NCBI RefSeq assembly: GCF_000525875.1
Contig: NZ_AODF01000001.1
Coordinates: 62,001 to 126,000 of the forward strand
DNA: 64,000 bases
Source of the DNA: Listeria floridensis FSL S10-1187
Lineage (GTDB): Bacteria > Bacillota > Bacilli > Lactobacillales > Listeriaceae
Direction: 5' to 3'
Part shown: positions 28,400-37,735 of the stretch, in pieces
Layout of the letters: the number at the start of each line of letters is the position of its first letter
How positions within the stretch are numbered: the stretch's first letter is position 1
Notes under the pieces: generated by a model
The model's database searches: none
Told to the model about the DNA's origin: nothing
The model's input: the letters and a program-made list of their open reading frames with translations, nothing else
Translations under genes and position numbers: made by a program

Positions 28400-28793
28400 T
28401 TAATCTCTTGATTTTCGTATTCCAAAGATGAAAAATGCAATGATACAAACAATATTAATGATGAGAACCGTATAAAAAAAACAGTAACGAAGCGGAAAAC
28501 ATCAAACAAGCGCGACTGATAATATAAAAACCGATAAAGACTAGCGTAACCTTTGGATTCACTTGGCTGTCGTTTGCTCTTCTGCTTACAAGTGTCATTA
28601 GCGGAATTGCACAAATCAAATCAAATAAAATTGAAAGATAGCTGAACACACCTATATAATAGGAAACACGTAATAGAATTTGACTGATAACGAGAAAGGA
28701 AAGAATGTTGACCCAAAATTCCGTTCGCTTTGCTTTCCCAGAAAAATTAATATAGTTGATCCAAAAAGATTGAAGTGCTTTTAAATAAATCAT
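28400..28793 (-). CDS. DUF805 family membrane protein (frameshifted)
   Basis: 130 residues with about four membrane helices. The start LKALQSFWINYINFSGKAKRTEFW is the DUF805 signature, and RRANDSQVNPK stands where the family has its RRLHD-type loop. The last helix is split by a run of eight A (28474-28481): with seven it reads LLFFYTVLIINIVCIIAFFIFGIRKSRD to the stop at 28400. ATG 28793 has GGGAG 6 nt upstream. Role unknown; DUF805 proteins are small inner-membrane proteins. Confidence 0.78.
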
Positions 28794-28918
28794 CGTCTGC
28801 TCCCTTTTCAACATAATCATTTTCTTCTTTTTAGCTTACTTGATATTGTTTCATTTAACAACCTAGCTTTGAAAACTTGCTACCAGTTGTGTATGATAAT
28901 AAAAAAAGGAGAAGTATT

Positions 28919-29326
28919 ATGAAAATATCACATGAAATTCCACGTGCTGAAGAATATGTGCATCTACGTAGCATCACTGGATTAAGCATTAAAACCATTG
29001 AAAGTGCAAAAATTGCCTTACCGAATTCCGTTTTTGCAGTTACAATCCGCGACAACTCTAACGGAACCTTAATCGGAATGGGACGAATCGTTGGAGACGG
29101 GGCTTGCATGCTTCAAATCACAGATATTGCAGTTAATCCAGCTTACCAAGGCCAAGGTTTCGGCAAAAAGATCATAGCCGAGCTGATTGATTTTATTGAA
29201 AAAAAACTGCCACAAGATGCTTACATCAGCTTGATTGCGGACTTGCCTGCTGATCGACTTTACAAGCAATTTGGCTTCGTTGAAACAGCTCCCGACTCAA
29301 TCGGAATGACTCTCAAGCGCAACTAA
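28919..29326 (+). CDS. GNAT family N-acetyltransferase
   Basis: 135 residues. The CoA motif is clear: ITDIAVNPAYQGQGFGKKII near residues 66-85, with QGQGFGKK the phosphate-binding loop; it ends LYKQFGFVETAPDSIGM. This short type resembles YpeA/YjaB-like and aminoglycoside-type small acetyltransferases; acceptor unknown. ATG 28919 has AAAGGAG at 28906-28912. Followed by a strong terminator. Confidence 0.85.
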   Translation: MKISHEIPRAEEYVHLRSITGLSIKTIESAKIALPNSVFAVTIRDNSNGTLIGMGRIVGDGACMLQITDIAVNPAYQGQGFGKKIIAELIDFIEKKLPQDAYISLIADLPADRLYKQFGFVETAPDSIGMTLKRN

Positions 29327-29327
29327 A

Positions 29328-29370
29328 AAAAAGCCTTGGCGCGCTAAAAAGCGCGCCAAGGCTTTTTTAA
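29328..29370. terminator. Bidirectional terminator
   Basis: AAAAGCCTTGGCGCGCT pairs with AGCGCGCCAAGGCTTTT, with A and T runs; serves the GNAT gene and the convergent WxL gene. Confidence 0.92.
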
Positions 29371-29385
29371 AAAATTAAGTAAGTA

Positions 29386-30138
29386 TCAAAGTGGACCGTC
29401 AAGTAAGTTCCACGTTAATGTCGTGCTATATTCTTCGTTTGCTGCTTTTATAGATGTTCCTGGAACATGAAGCTTGATACTTTTTTCTCCATTTGCAGAC
29501 GTTCCAAAATTAGCAAACCAAGTACCCATTCCTTTACCAGCTGCAGCTGTCAGAACTGTATTGGCTTGTCCGATATGAGCCACTTCAATTTCAAAATCAG
29601 TGGCAGGTGTAGGCGGAGCAGCCAGGCTAGTACCATTAGTGTTAATATTGGCGAATGAAAGTTGCGCCCCTACAAGGATATTACCATTTACCGCAGATTT
29701 GAATTGACCTTGTTGTGTCACTTGAAGAGTCCAACCCGCAGACGTTCCACGTTTATCTGTTACCTGAACATAGTTAGGAACCTGCTTTGTCGTTCCATCT
29801 TGAAGAAGCAGTTTATCGAGTTTTGCGTAATAATCTTGATCCGCCGCAGAAATGTCTTGATCGCCAAACTCAATATTCGAAGCACGGTCAATACTTAATG
29901 AACCTCCTGTTCCAGGCTCAACCGGATGTTTCGCTCCAGGATCTGGCACAACTGGATTCTTTGGATCTGGACTACTTGGATCTAATGGCGGAGTTACACT
30001 TGTATCTTCCTTAAAAGTCACATACCCTTTCGATGTTGTTTGAGCTAATGATGATGGCGCTGCATATGCTCCCGACGCAAAGCTAAGCACTGCTGCTGTG
30101 CTTAGCACACCAACTGCTGCAATTTTTACTAATTTCAT
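29386..30138 (-). CDS. WxL domain surface protein
   Basis: 250 residues. A Sec signal peptide ends at GAYA-AP (about residue 27), followed by a Pro/Asp-rich linker (DPSSPDPKNPVVPDPGAKHP) and a WxL domain. The first WxL motif is GWTLQV near residue 136 and the second is TLTWNLLDGP at the very C-terminus, as in Listeria and Enterococcus WxL proteins. These attach non-covalently to peptidoglycan. WxL genes usually sit with DUF916/DUF3324 partners; none is here. AAGGAGG precedes the ATG. Preceded by a long upstream region shared with pflB. Confidence 0.9.
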   Translation of the reverse strand: MKLVKIAAVGVLSTAAVLSFASGAYAAPSSLAQTTSKGYVTFKEDTSVTPPLDPSSPDPKNPVVPDPGAKHPVEPGTGGSLSIDRASNIEFGDQDISAADQDYYAKLDKLLLQDGTTKQVPNYVQVTDKRGTSAGWTLQVTQQGQFKSAVNGNILVGAQLSFANINTNGTSLAAPPTPATDFEIEVAHIGQANTVLTAAAGKGMGTWFANFGTSANGEKSIKLHVPGTSIKAANEEYSTTLTWNLLDGPL

Positions 30139-30398
30139 TCTTCTTCCTCCTTTATTTTTAAACTACACCCCTACTTTAAAGCTTTTCTCTTCTTCTTTTT
30201 CGATACATTGTCTCAAAAAAAAAAATCGCACAAAATTTTGACAGCCTACTTTTTCAAACCCCTCATCATTCAATTTTTTCCCGCCAAACTCCCTCTGCCT
30301 CAATCTATCTTTCTTTCATTGATACAGAATCTTAGAACTGTATTAAAACACCCTTAAAAATCGTATCTCGTTATATAAAAGATTTTATCTTTTTACTA

Positions 30399-30416
30399 TT
30401 GTTTTCGCTTTCACAA
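30399..30416 (+). promoter_or_regulatory. Possible Rex (NADH-sensing) operator before pflB
   Basis: TTGTTTTCGCTTTCACAA has the 18-nt frame of the Rex consensus TTGTGA-N6-TCACAA, with a perfect right half and four of six in the left half. It lies 91 nt before the pflB start. The rest of the 30139-30506 gap shows only A/T-rich promoter-like sequence. Confidence 0.45.
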
Positions 30417-30506
30417 TAGGTTATGATCATAGTGATAAGAAATATTGCTCATTCACTCACGTTAAATAGTTAACAAAATAAAGGTAACTTAGGAGGAAAA
30501 AACGCT

Positions 30507-32786
30507 ATGACAAAAGCATGGGAAGGTTTTAATGGTACAGCTTGGCAAGATTCCATCAATGTTGGCCAATTTGTACAAGATAATTACACACCTTTTGAAG
30601 GAGACGAAAGCTTCTTAGAAAACAGCACACCACGTACAGTTGCATTAAATGATAAAATTAATGATTTAATTGCCGAAATGGACGCTAAAGGCGGCGTTCT
30701 TGATATGGATAATAAAATTGTATCAAACGTTGCCTCACACAAAGCCGGTTACGTAGATAAAGATTTAGAAGTTGTAGTAGGTCTTCAAACAGATAAAGCA
30801 TTCAAACTTGCTTTCATGCCAAATGGCGGTCTTCGTACAGCAGAACAATGTTTAATTGAAAATGGTTATGAAGTTGATCAACCAACACACGATTTCTTCA
30901 TAGCTAACCGTCCAACAGCAAACGACGGAATTTTCCGCGCATACACTGACGATATCAAACGTGCTCGTCACTCACATATTGTAAGCGGTTTGCCAGATGC
31001 TTATTCACGCGGACGTATCATTGGTCTTTATCAAAAACCAGCTCTTTACGGAGTTGACCGTTTGATTGCTGAAAAACAAAAAGATTTGAAACAAATTCCT
31101 GTCACTTCGGATGAAAACATTCGGCTACGCGAAGAAGTTTATATGCAAATCAAAGCACTTAAAGACTTAATTACACTTGGAAATGAATATGGACTTGAAC
31201 TTGGACGTCCTGCTGAAAATGCATATGAAGCTGTTCAATGGACTTATATGGGCTACCTTGCTTCTATTAAACAAGCAAACGGTGCTGCAAGCTCATTCGG
31301 TCGTATTCCGATTTTCCTTGATATCTATATCCAACGCGATCTAGAACGCGGCATCATCACTGAACTTGATGCACAAGAATTGATCGAACAGTTAACACTT
31401 AAACTTCGTATGGTTCGTTTCGCTCGTACAAACGGATACAACGAATTATATGCTTCTAATCCAACTTTCGTAACAACTTCGATGGCTGGTATGGGAGCTG
31501 ACGGTCGTCACCGTGTTACTAAAACAGATTTCCGTTTCTTGCACTGCTTAGACAATCTAGGAAACTCTGCAGAACCTAACTTGACTGTCCTTTGGGATAC
31601 ACGTCTTCCTGAAACATTCAAAAACTACTGCATGAAAATGAGTGTGAAGCACTCTTCTATCCAATACGAAAATGATAAATTAATGCAAGAAGAAGGCTAT
31701 GGCGATATGCAGTGTATTTCTTGTTGCGTAAGCCCGCTAAACCCTGAAGCTGATAAAGATAAAGGGGAAACACACAACTTGCAATACTTCGGAGCACGCG
31801 TAAACGTTCTTAAATGTCTACTTGGCGCAATCAATGGCGGTAAAGACGATCTTCACAAAGAACAAGTCTTTAACGTGGTTGAACCCATCACATCTGAGTA
31901 CCTCGACTACGATGAAGTTCTAGAAAAATTCGATGTATCAATGGACTGGCTTACTGACACATATGTAGATGCAATGAACATCATTCACTATATGACGGAT
32001 AAATATAACTACGAAAGCATGCAAATGGCATTCCTTCCAACAAAAGTTACAGCTAACATGGGATTTGGAATCTGTGGATTTGCTAACGTTGTTGATAGCT
32101 TAAGCGCAATTAAATATGCGAAAGTTAAAACAATCCGCGACGAAGATGGCTTTGTTTACGACTATGAAGTGGAAGGCGACTTCCCGCGTTACGGTGAAAA
32201 CGATGACCGTGCTGATGATATCGCAGTAATGGTTCTTAAAATGTTTAAAGAGAAACTTGATTCGCACAAACTTTACAAAGATAGTGAAGCAACTGTTTCT
32301 ATTTTAACAATCACTTCTAATGTTGCTTACTCTAAACAATGTGGTAACTCTCCTGTACACAGAGGACCTGTCTTCGATGAAAATGGAAAAATGATCAAAG
32401 AACCTGAATTCTTTAGCCCAGGAGCTAACCCATCGAACAAAGCAAAAGGCGGCTTCCTTGATAACCTAGCGAGCCTTACAAAAATTCCGTTCCACTATGC
32501 AAATGACGGAATCTCACTTACAATCCAAGGTGCACCGAAAATGTTCGGTAAAACTTTCGAAGAACAGCATTCAAACCTTGTTGGTATCCTTGACGGCTAC
32601 TTTGAAAAAGGCGGACAACACATCAACCTTAACGTCCTCAATCATGAAGAAGTTATTGAAAAAATTAAAGCAGGTATCCCTGTTATCCTTCGTATTAGCG
32701 GTTACTGCTTAAATACAAAAGACTTAAACGACGAACAAAAAATGGAGCTTTGTCAAAGAATGTTCCACGAAAAATTAGTCGGCTAA
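30507..32786 (+). CDS. pflB: Formate C-acetyltransferase (pyruvate formate-lyase)
   Basis: A 759-residue glycyl-radical enzyme turning pyruvate and CoA into acetyl-CoA and formate in anaerobic growth. The adjacent catalytic cysteines are Cys406-Cys407 in CISCCVSP, and the radical-bearing Gly732 is in RISGYCLN near the C-terminus. The N-terminus, [10 protein letters not shown], is typical of Firmicute PFL. AGGAGG precedes the ATG. The radical-inserting activase (pflA) is not next to it, unlike in many bacteria. A Rex-like site upstream fits control by NADH/NAD ratio. Confidence 0.95.
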   Translation: MTKAWEGFNGTAWQDSINVGQFVQDNYTPFEGDESFLENSTPRTVALNDKINDLIAEMDAKGGVLDMDNKIVSNVASHKAGYVDKDLEVVVGLQTDKAFKLAFMPNGGLRTAEQCLIENGYEVDQPTHDFFIANRPTANDGIFRAYTDDIKRARHSHIVSGLPDAYSRGRIIGLYQKPALYGVDRLIAEKQKDLKQIPVTSDENIRLREEVYMQIKALKDLITLGNEYGLELGRPAENAYEAVQWTYMGYLASIKQANGAASSFGRIPIFLDIYIQRDLERGIITELDAQELIEQLTLKLRMVRFARTNGYNELYASNPTFVTTSMAGMGADGRHRVTKTDFRFLHCLDNLGNSAEPNLTVLWDTRLPETFKNYCMKMSVKHSSIQYENDKLMQEEGYGDMQCISCCVSPLNPEADKDKGETHNLQYFGARVNVLKCLLGAINGGKDDLHKEQVFNVVEPITSEYLDYDEVLEKFDVSMDWLTDTYVDAMNIIHYMTDKYNYESMQMAFLPTKVTANMGFGICGFANVVDSLSAIKYAKVKTIRDEDGFVYDYEVEGDFPRYGENDDRADDIAVMVLKMFKEKLDSHKLYKDSEATVSILTITSNVAYSKQCGNSPVHRGPVFDENGKMIKEPEFFSPGANPSNKAKGGFLDNLASLTKIPFHYANDGISLTIQGAPKMFGKTFEEQHSNLVGILDGYFEKGGQHINLNVLNHEEVIEKIKAGIPVILRISGYCLNTKDLNDEQKMELCQRMFHEKLVG

Positions 32787-32796
32787 GAAAACAATC

Positions 32797-32834
32797 TAAA
32801 AGCCCGTTTCCTCACTGGAAACGGGCTTTTTTTA
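32797..32834. terminator. Terminator of pflB, shared with HNH gene
   Basis: AAAAGCCCGTTTCC-TCACT-GGAAACGGGCTTTTTTT; overlaps the end of the convergent gene. Confidence 0.92.
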
Positions 32835-33605
32835 ATTACCACTATACATTTGCTTTTCAAAGTGTAGCAACTGCTCTTTTTTTATCGCTTCAACTCGCTC
32901 AACTATCTTTGGTTTCCCTGAATGAAAGTCGAGATGTGCTTGTTTTGAAAGCGTAATTAAATTGCTTGCGTGATCACTCCCGCCTTCTGAAACAAAAATA
33001 AGATGATGAATCGCCAGTTCCGCTCCAGAAGCCGGAATTCGAATATGATGCCGGTTAGTAAGTGCCAAATCAGCCCCAGTTGCGCAGCAGTAAAACTTGT
33101 CGCGCAAGGCGATTCGATATGGAACTGTGCTCATTCCGCGTTTTTGGAACGTGACACGGCTGTAATTTCGCGAACATTTATCCGCACAAAAAGAACGTCG
33201 TCCAGCTGGAAGCTCACTGCCGCACCATTTGCATAAATTCGGATTAGAACGAAAATCAGTTGAAAACGCAAGGGTTTCTCCGAAGATTTTTTCATACTCG
33301 GACAAACTTAACCATCTTCGTTCATAAGTTTCGCTTGCTGCTTGATAGCGCAGTGCACTACCTTTCGCTTTATAGTGATACTTGCTCGGCAGAAGTTCTG
33401 CTGCTTTTTTTGCCGCACTGCGCAGCTCTCGGTCAATTCCGCTCGTTTTTAACGGAATGCTGCCCTGCCCAAGCTGAATGACAGACTTGCACTTGAAGCA
33501 AATCGCAAAATTCGGTTCGTCTTTTCCCCGAGCAACAAGTAGTTCTAATCGTCTGGAGCACGTCGGACAGTTTGCACCCATTATTTTGATACGCTCGTAA
33601 CCCAT
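32832..33605 (-). CDS. HNH endonuclease domain protein with zinc motifs
   Basis: About 257 residues. Two Cys4-type zinc sites are visible: CPTC to CFKC near the N-terminus and CKWCG to CADKC in the middle. The C-terminal third carries an HNH motif: AIHHLIFVSEGGSDHASNLITLSKQAHLDFH. HNH proteins cut or nick nucleic acid; the target is unknown and no restriction or mobile genes lie nearby. ATG 33605 is chosen because AAGGG lies 6-7 nt upstream; the longer open frame lacks a ribosome site. Confidence 0.72.
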   Translation of the reverse strand: MGYERIKIMGANCPTCSRRLELLVARGKDEPNFAICFKCKSVIQLGQGSIPLKTSGIDRELRSAAKKAAELLPSKYHYKAKGSALRYQAASETYERRWLSLSEYEKIFGETLAFSTDFRSNPNLCKWCGSELPAGRRSFCADKCSRNYSRVTFQKRGMSTVPYRIALRDKFYCCATGADLALTNRHHIRIPASGAELAIHHLIFVSEGGSDHASNLITLSKQAHLDFHSGKPKIVERVEAIKKEQLLHFEKQMYSGN

Positions 33606-33734
33606 TTGATCCCTTCTTGTTTCGTTTTTCTCTATTGTAGCTTGTTTTATCTTGTTTGAAAAGCAGTCCATAGCTTGCTTTCTCGCTTTTTAAGGATTAG
33701 TATTTACTTATCACGACTTCGGAAGGTGGAACTC

Positions 33735-35151
33735 ATGGAAAAAAACAGCCGCACTCAGAAATTAGCTCTTACGGCTGTCATGCTGGGTGCTTTTATTTCA
33801 CTGCTTGACACAACAATCGTGAATGTCGCATTGCCGGATATCACGAAATCGCTTCACGCTTCAAGCGAGACGATCGAATGGGTCATCTCTGGCTATGCAC
33901 TTGCCTTTGGGTTGATTTTGATTCTTGCTGGGCGTCTCGGCGATCAATACGGGCGAAAAAACTTGTATTTGATCGGAATAACGCTTTTTCTCATTATGAG
34001 CATCACGGCCGGTTTTGCAACATCTGAGGCAAGTCTTATCACTTCTAGGATTATTCAGGGACTTTCAGCCGGTTTATTTTTCCCGCAGATCAATGCAATT
34101 ATTATGGATATTTTTAAAGGCGACAAACTTGGACAGGCTTTCGGTATCCTCGGCTCTGTCATTGGCATTGCAACAGCTATCGGACCGCTGACCGGAGGGC
34201 TTTTGATTCAACTTTTCGGTGCGGAAAATGGTTGGCGTTTTGTCTTTTTTGTCAACGTTCCGTTTGTACTCGTTACCTTGATTCTTGCTGGGCTTTATTT
34301 ACCCAAAAATACAAAAAACGAAAAAGTCGCTTTCGATTTCATAAGCGTCATTTTGCTGACTGCCGGCTTGATGTTGCTTCTTTATCCTGTTATTTCAAGC
34401 GGGGCTGAAGGATTTAAACCTTATGACTTCGGCTTAATGCTGCTCTCTTTACCGGTGCTCGTAGGGCTTTATTTTTATAGCGTACGCGAAACAAAGCACG
34501 GCAAACAGCCATTAATTTCGCCGACACTTTTAAAAAAATAAATCTTTTGCATCTGGCATGGTGCTCTCACTTGTTTATTTCGCTGCGTTTACTAGTATTT
34601 TCTTCGTCTTTTCTTTAACGTGGCAATCCGGGTTTGGTCGATCAGCAATTGTTTCTGGCCTTGCGATCAGCCCATTCGCACTTGGAAGCATGCTGGCCGC
34701 CTCAAACAGCAATCGACTGATGCAAAGGTTAGGACGAAAACTGCTCATTATCGGCATTTTACTCGTCATCGGAGGTCTTACAGCTGTTTCAATGATTTTT
34801 CACTGGAACAGCGGCGCTTTTTCGCCATGGTTGACCGCTCTTCCACTTTTTATTTCTGGACTCGGAAGCGGCTTGATAATTTCGCCGCTCAACAGTTTTA
34901 CACTTGCAACAGTGCCAGGAGCAGATCGCGGCGGAGCAAGCGGCATTTTCAATACAGCCCAGCGCATCGGCTCATCGTTCGGCATTGCATTTGTCGGTTC
35001 TGTATATTTTCATACTTTGCACAAAAGCACAGCAGGGGGAGGAGCGGCTGCTTTTTCATCAAGCTTACAAATGAGTATTTATGTCAACTTGGTTTTACTC
35101 TTACTTTGCTTAGGTTTAGTATTCCGCCTGCCGAAAGAAACCCGCTCGTAG
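33735..35151 (+). CDS. DHA2-family MFS drug exporter (frameshifted)
   Basis: A 14-helix proton-driven exporter of the EmrB/QacA family, 471 residues after correction. Motif D1/A region: DTTIVNVALPDI and GRLGDQYGRKN; motif C: GPLTGG. The frame stops at 34541 after a run of seven A (34532-34538); with six it continues LLKNKSFASGMVLSLVYFAAF to the end. ATG 33735 has GGAAGGTGG upstream. The substrate is not predictable; QacA-like proteins expel cationic drugs and dyes. It is a single gene with a terminator overlapping its stop. Confidence 0.87.
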
Positions 35152-35170
35152 CCGCGAGCGGGTTTCTTTA
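35137..35170. terminator. Bidirectional terminator
   Basis: GAAACCCGCTCG pairs with CGAGCGGGTTTC around the DHA2 stop codon. Confidence 0.88.
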
Positions 35171-36019
35171 TAAAAATATTTCCAGTTCTTGCGCCAAAGC
35201 CGAATGCCCTACTTCGTGTAATACATCAAGCACATAGCGCGTTTTCTTCCGACCTTCCGTTTCCTTGTCTTGTTTAATTGCCAAAACCCCTTCAAAAAAC
35301 TTTCCGGCAAGCCGGTGAAAAAGCTCTTTATAATCTGTACTGATTAATTGCAGTTGTTTAATTAAAACCTCTGCATAATCAAGCCTTTCCCCGCGAAGTG
35401 TTAAGCTAATCAAATTAACGAGCATACTGCAAAAAATTTCCCGTCCTCGGTCATATGGCAAATATTGTTCTAGTGATTTAGATAACCTTCTGAAAAAACG
35501 AACTTGATGTTCAGCATCCATAAACTCAACGGTATTCCCGTAAAGTTGCACTTCTTGAAGTGTCCAGCTTTCAATGGTCTCCAAGCGTTGTTGAATGAGA
35601 CTTTTGTCTTTCGAACTAACAACGGCAGGATCATAAATACCAGTCTGCTCCAAATGTTCAATCACAGCAATCCTACATCGTACTTCTGCAGCTCTTACTT
35701 GATCTATCGTGTCTTGTTTTAACAGCACTTCAGCTAAAAGCTTTTTCAAAGCCGCTAAATCATGGCGATTAGCATATTTGGAGTAACGATAAATATAATC
35801 AGAATAACTGTTTAAATGGTAATTATCTGATATATATAAGAATTCATCAATTTCCATCGATAAGCGATCAAGTACTTCGAGTAATAGCGTCGCTGAAATG
35901 CTATGATTTCCTTTTTCAAACTCGATTGCATAAGACTTAGATAGTATATTTTGATAGACATCTTTTTGTGTAAGTCCTTTTTGTTTACGAATTTGTCTAA
36001 TTTTCCCGCCAAAATTCAT
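35168..36019 (-). CDS. Rgg/GadR/MutR-family transcriptional regulator
   Basis: About 283 residues. An XRE-type HTH at residues 3-60 (IRQIRKQKGLTQKDVYQNILSKSYAIEFEKG) is followed by a long TPR-like helical domain, the Rgg layout. Rgg proteins commonly bind short secreted peptides. ATG 36019 has AGGAGG 8 nt upstream. It lies 100 nt downstream of a CPBP membrane protease gene in the same orientation, a pairing that could serve peptide maturation. I found no convincing SHP-type pheromone gene nearby. Confidence 0.82.
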   Translation of the reverse strand: MNFGGKIRQIRKQKGLTQKDVYQNILSKSYAIEFEKGNHSISATLLLEVLDRLSMEIDEFLYISDNYHLNSYSDYIYRYSKYANRHDLAALKKLLAEVLLKQDTIDQVRAAEVRCRIAVIEHLEQTGIYDPAVVSSKDKSLIQQRLETIESWTLQEVQLYGNTVEFMDAEHQVRFFRRLSKSLEQYLPYDRGREIFCSMLVNLISLTLRGERLDYAEVLIKQLQLISTDYKELFHRLAGKFFEGVLAIKQDKETEGRKKTRYVLDVLHEVGHSALAQELEIFL

Positions 36020-36120
36020 TTCGCTTACCTCCTCAATATACCTGCAACCATTCATTTTCTTCATTATTTTACCCTAAACAAAATATAAGCAATTGAAGGT
36101 TTATTGTCGAGTAAATACAA

Positions 36121-36744
36121 TCAGCTAAGAAGAAAGCCTAAACCGAGTGATAGTAAATCAAAAGCAATGTGTACAGCTAAGCTTACCCAAATCGAGCCAG
36201 ATTTCAAATAAGCAAAGTTTAGCCAGATACGGGCTACTCCCTGAATAAGCAAAATATGCAAGAGTGTTTGGATGATATCTCCATTGCTATACGTCCAAAA
36301 ATGAACTAAGCCGAAGACAAGGGCTGAAATAAGGATCGCTGTCCAATCAGGAATCCATTTTCGTAACCATTCTAAAATACTGATTGAAAACAATTCTTCT
36401 CCAAGTAGCATAAATGGCAAAAAGAAAAAAATATAAAACTGACCTGTAGCAGGATTACTTGTCGCTGAGCCATATACAGCTTGTTCGAGTATTCCCACCC
36501 CAAAACTCCAAATGATATTCGCGATTAAGAAAATCAAAAACCATTTGATGGGCTTTTCTGGTTTTCGAAAAAGCTGCTTAAAGCCCTTCCAGCCAAGCAT
36601 TAAAGGTGTAGCGATCAAAGTAGCTACAAAAAGCGTTAGATTGTTAAAAATCCCCAAAAAGGCCACATGCGACATCATGTAAATCCCTGTCCCTAGCAAA
36701 GAAAGTCCAACCAGTATTCTTACTATCTTCATTTTATGATCCAT
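36121..36744 (-). CDS. CPBP (CAAX/Abi-type) intramembrane metalloprotease
   Basis: 207 residues with about six membrane helices. The three CPBP motifs are present: GEELFSISILEWLRKW (motif 1, paired Glu), FGLVHFWTY (motif 2, His) and HIAFDLLS (motif 3, His). Motif 1 has Ser where the family often has FRG. Bacterial members are linked to bacteriocin self-immunity or peptide processing. The AAAGGAG site is 1 nt from the first ATG and 13 from the second (36732), so the start is uncertain. The gene precedes rgg. Confidence 0.8.
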   Translation of the reverse strand: MDHKMKIVRILVGLSLLGTGIYMMSHVAFLGIFNNLTLFVATLIATPLMLGWKGFKQLFRKPEKPIKWFLIFLIANIIWSFGVGILEQAVYGSATSNPATGQFYIFFFLPFMLLGEELFSISILEWLRKWIPDWTAILISALVFGLVHFWTYSNGDIIQTLLHILLIQGVARIWLNFAYLKSGSIWVSLAVHIAFDLLSLGLGFLLS

Positions 36745-36851
36745 TCTCCTTTAACAAGCAAACCTTAAATTGTTGATCTGCTTTTCCATATTGGTATACT
36801 ATGCAATCCCTTTATTGCTACGCAAGTATAACAAGATTTACATTGCACCAT

Positions 36852-36945
36852 AAAAAAAGTCCGATATATCGGACTTAGATGAACTCTATTTACAGCAACT
36901 AAAAAACACCTTAACAAAATGATTGGAAATCCATTTGTTAAGGCG
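36852..36945 (-). terminator. Two tandem terminators after the sortase gene
   Basis: On the minus strand CCTTAACAAA pairs with TTTGTTAAGG (36909-36942), followed by TTTTTT; then AAGTCCGATATATCGGACTT (36858-36877) is a perfect palindrome followed by seven T. Confidence 0.75.
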
Positions 36946-36958
36946 CCTTACAAACTAG

Positions 36959-37683
36959 TTAACTTGTAACCGGAACAGCTTTCACCACTATCCTCTTGTC
37001 GGTCTTTACAGCTTCATCGCACGTAATCAGCGTCAAATGCGCATCTGAGGATTCATCCATCAAATCGCCGCGCTTATAGGAAACGATTTGTTTGGTTGTA
37101 ACTTTATAACCTACCTTTTCATTTGTACCATCTTGTTGCGCCATCGTGACTTGAATCAGATCACCTTTTTTAATTGATATAAGTCTGAAAAAAGTACGCC
37201 GGATTCTCCCATATTATGTCCGAGCAAAACAAAATTCCCTTTGCCAACTTCTTGATCTTGTCGATACGTCGTTGCTCCAACGTTTAAGTTAGCAGCGTTA
37301 GTTCCGCCTAAAATCGGCAGTTTAAGTCCAATTTCAGTAATTTCAATCGTACCGATCGCTTTATTAAGCGTTTTTTGATAGGCATCGGATTTACGAAACT
37401 CACTCAGCTCGCGAATCGTCGGTTGTTCGACTAAATCGCTTTTTTGATAATCTGCTTTGGTCGTCGTTGCACTTAGCTTCGTCGGAATGACTGTTTCTTG
37501 TTTGATCGTCTTCAAGTCCGCTTGTGCTAATCGATTTTGTGCGAATAACGTCGCTCCGAATCCTACGAATATAAAGAAAAGACCAAACAAAATAATCAAC
37601 CCAATACCTTTTTTCCTGTTCTTCTTTGCTTTTTTACCATGCGTAACCGTACGCTTTTCCAAGTGTCTCATTCCTTCGTCCAA
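36959..37683 (-). CDS. Sortase (frameshifted), next to its likely substrate
   Basis: A membrane-anchored transpeptidase that would attach the adjacent surface protein to the wall. An N-terminal basic stretch and one membrane helix (GIGLIILFGLFFIFVGFG) precede the catalytic domain, with His in LLGHNMGESGVLF, Cys in TLITC and Arg in KRIVVKAV. The layout is class A-like. The frame is broken at a run of six T (37165-37171 area): one extra base gives LYQLKKGDLIQVTM. The start is unclear: TTG 37683 or ATG 37671, neither with ideal spacing. It follows the adhesin gene across a terminator. Confidence 0.8.
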
Positions 37684-37715
37684 AAAATGCTAAGACAACA
37701 ATCTGCCTTAGCATT
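37682..37715 (-). terminator. Terminator between adhesin and sortase genes
   Basis: On the minus strand AAATGCTAAGGCA pairs with TGTCTTAGCATTT and is followed by T; its T run touches the sortase start. Partial read-through would give less sortase than adhesin. Confidence 0.75.
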
Positions 37716-37735
37716 TCTGTTATTTCAAGCTTTTT

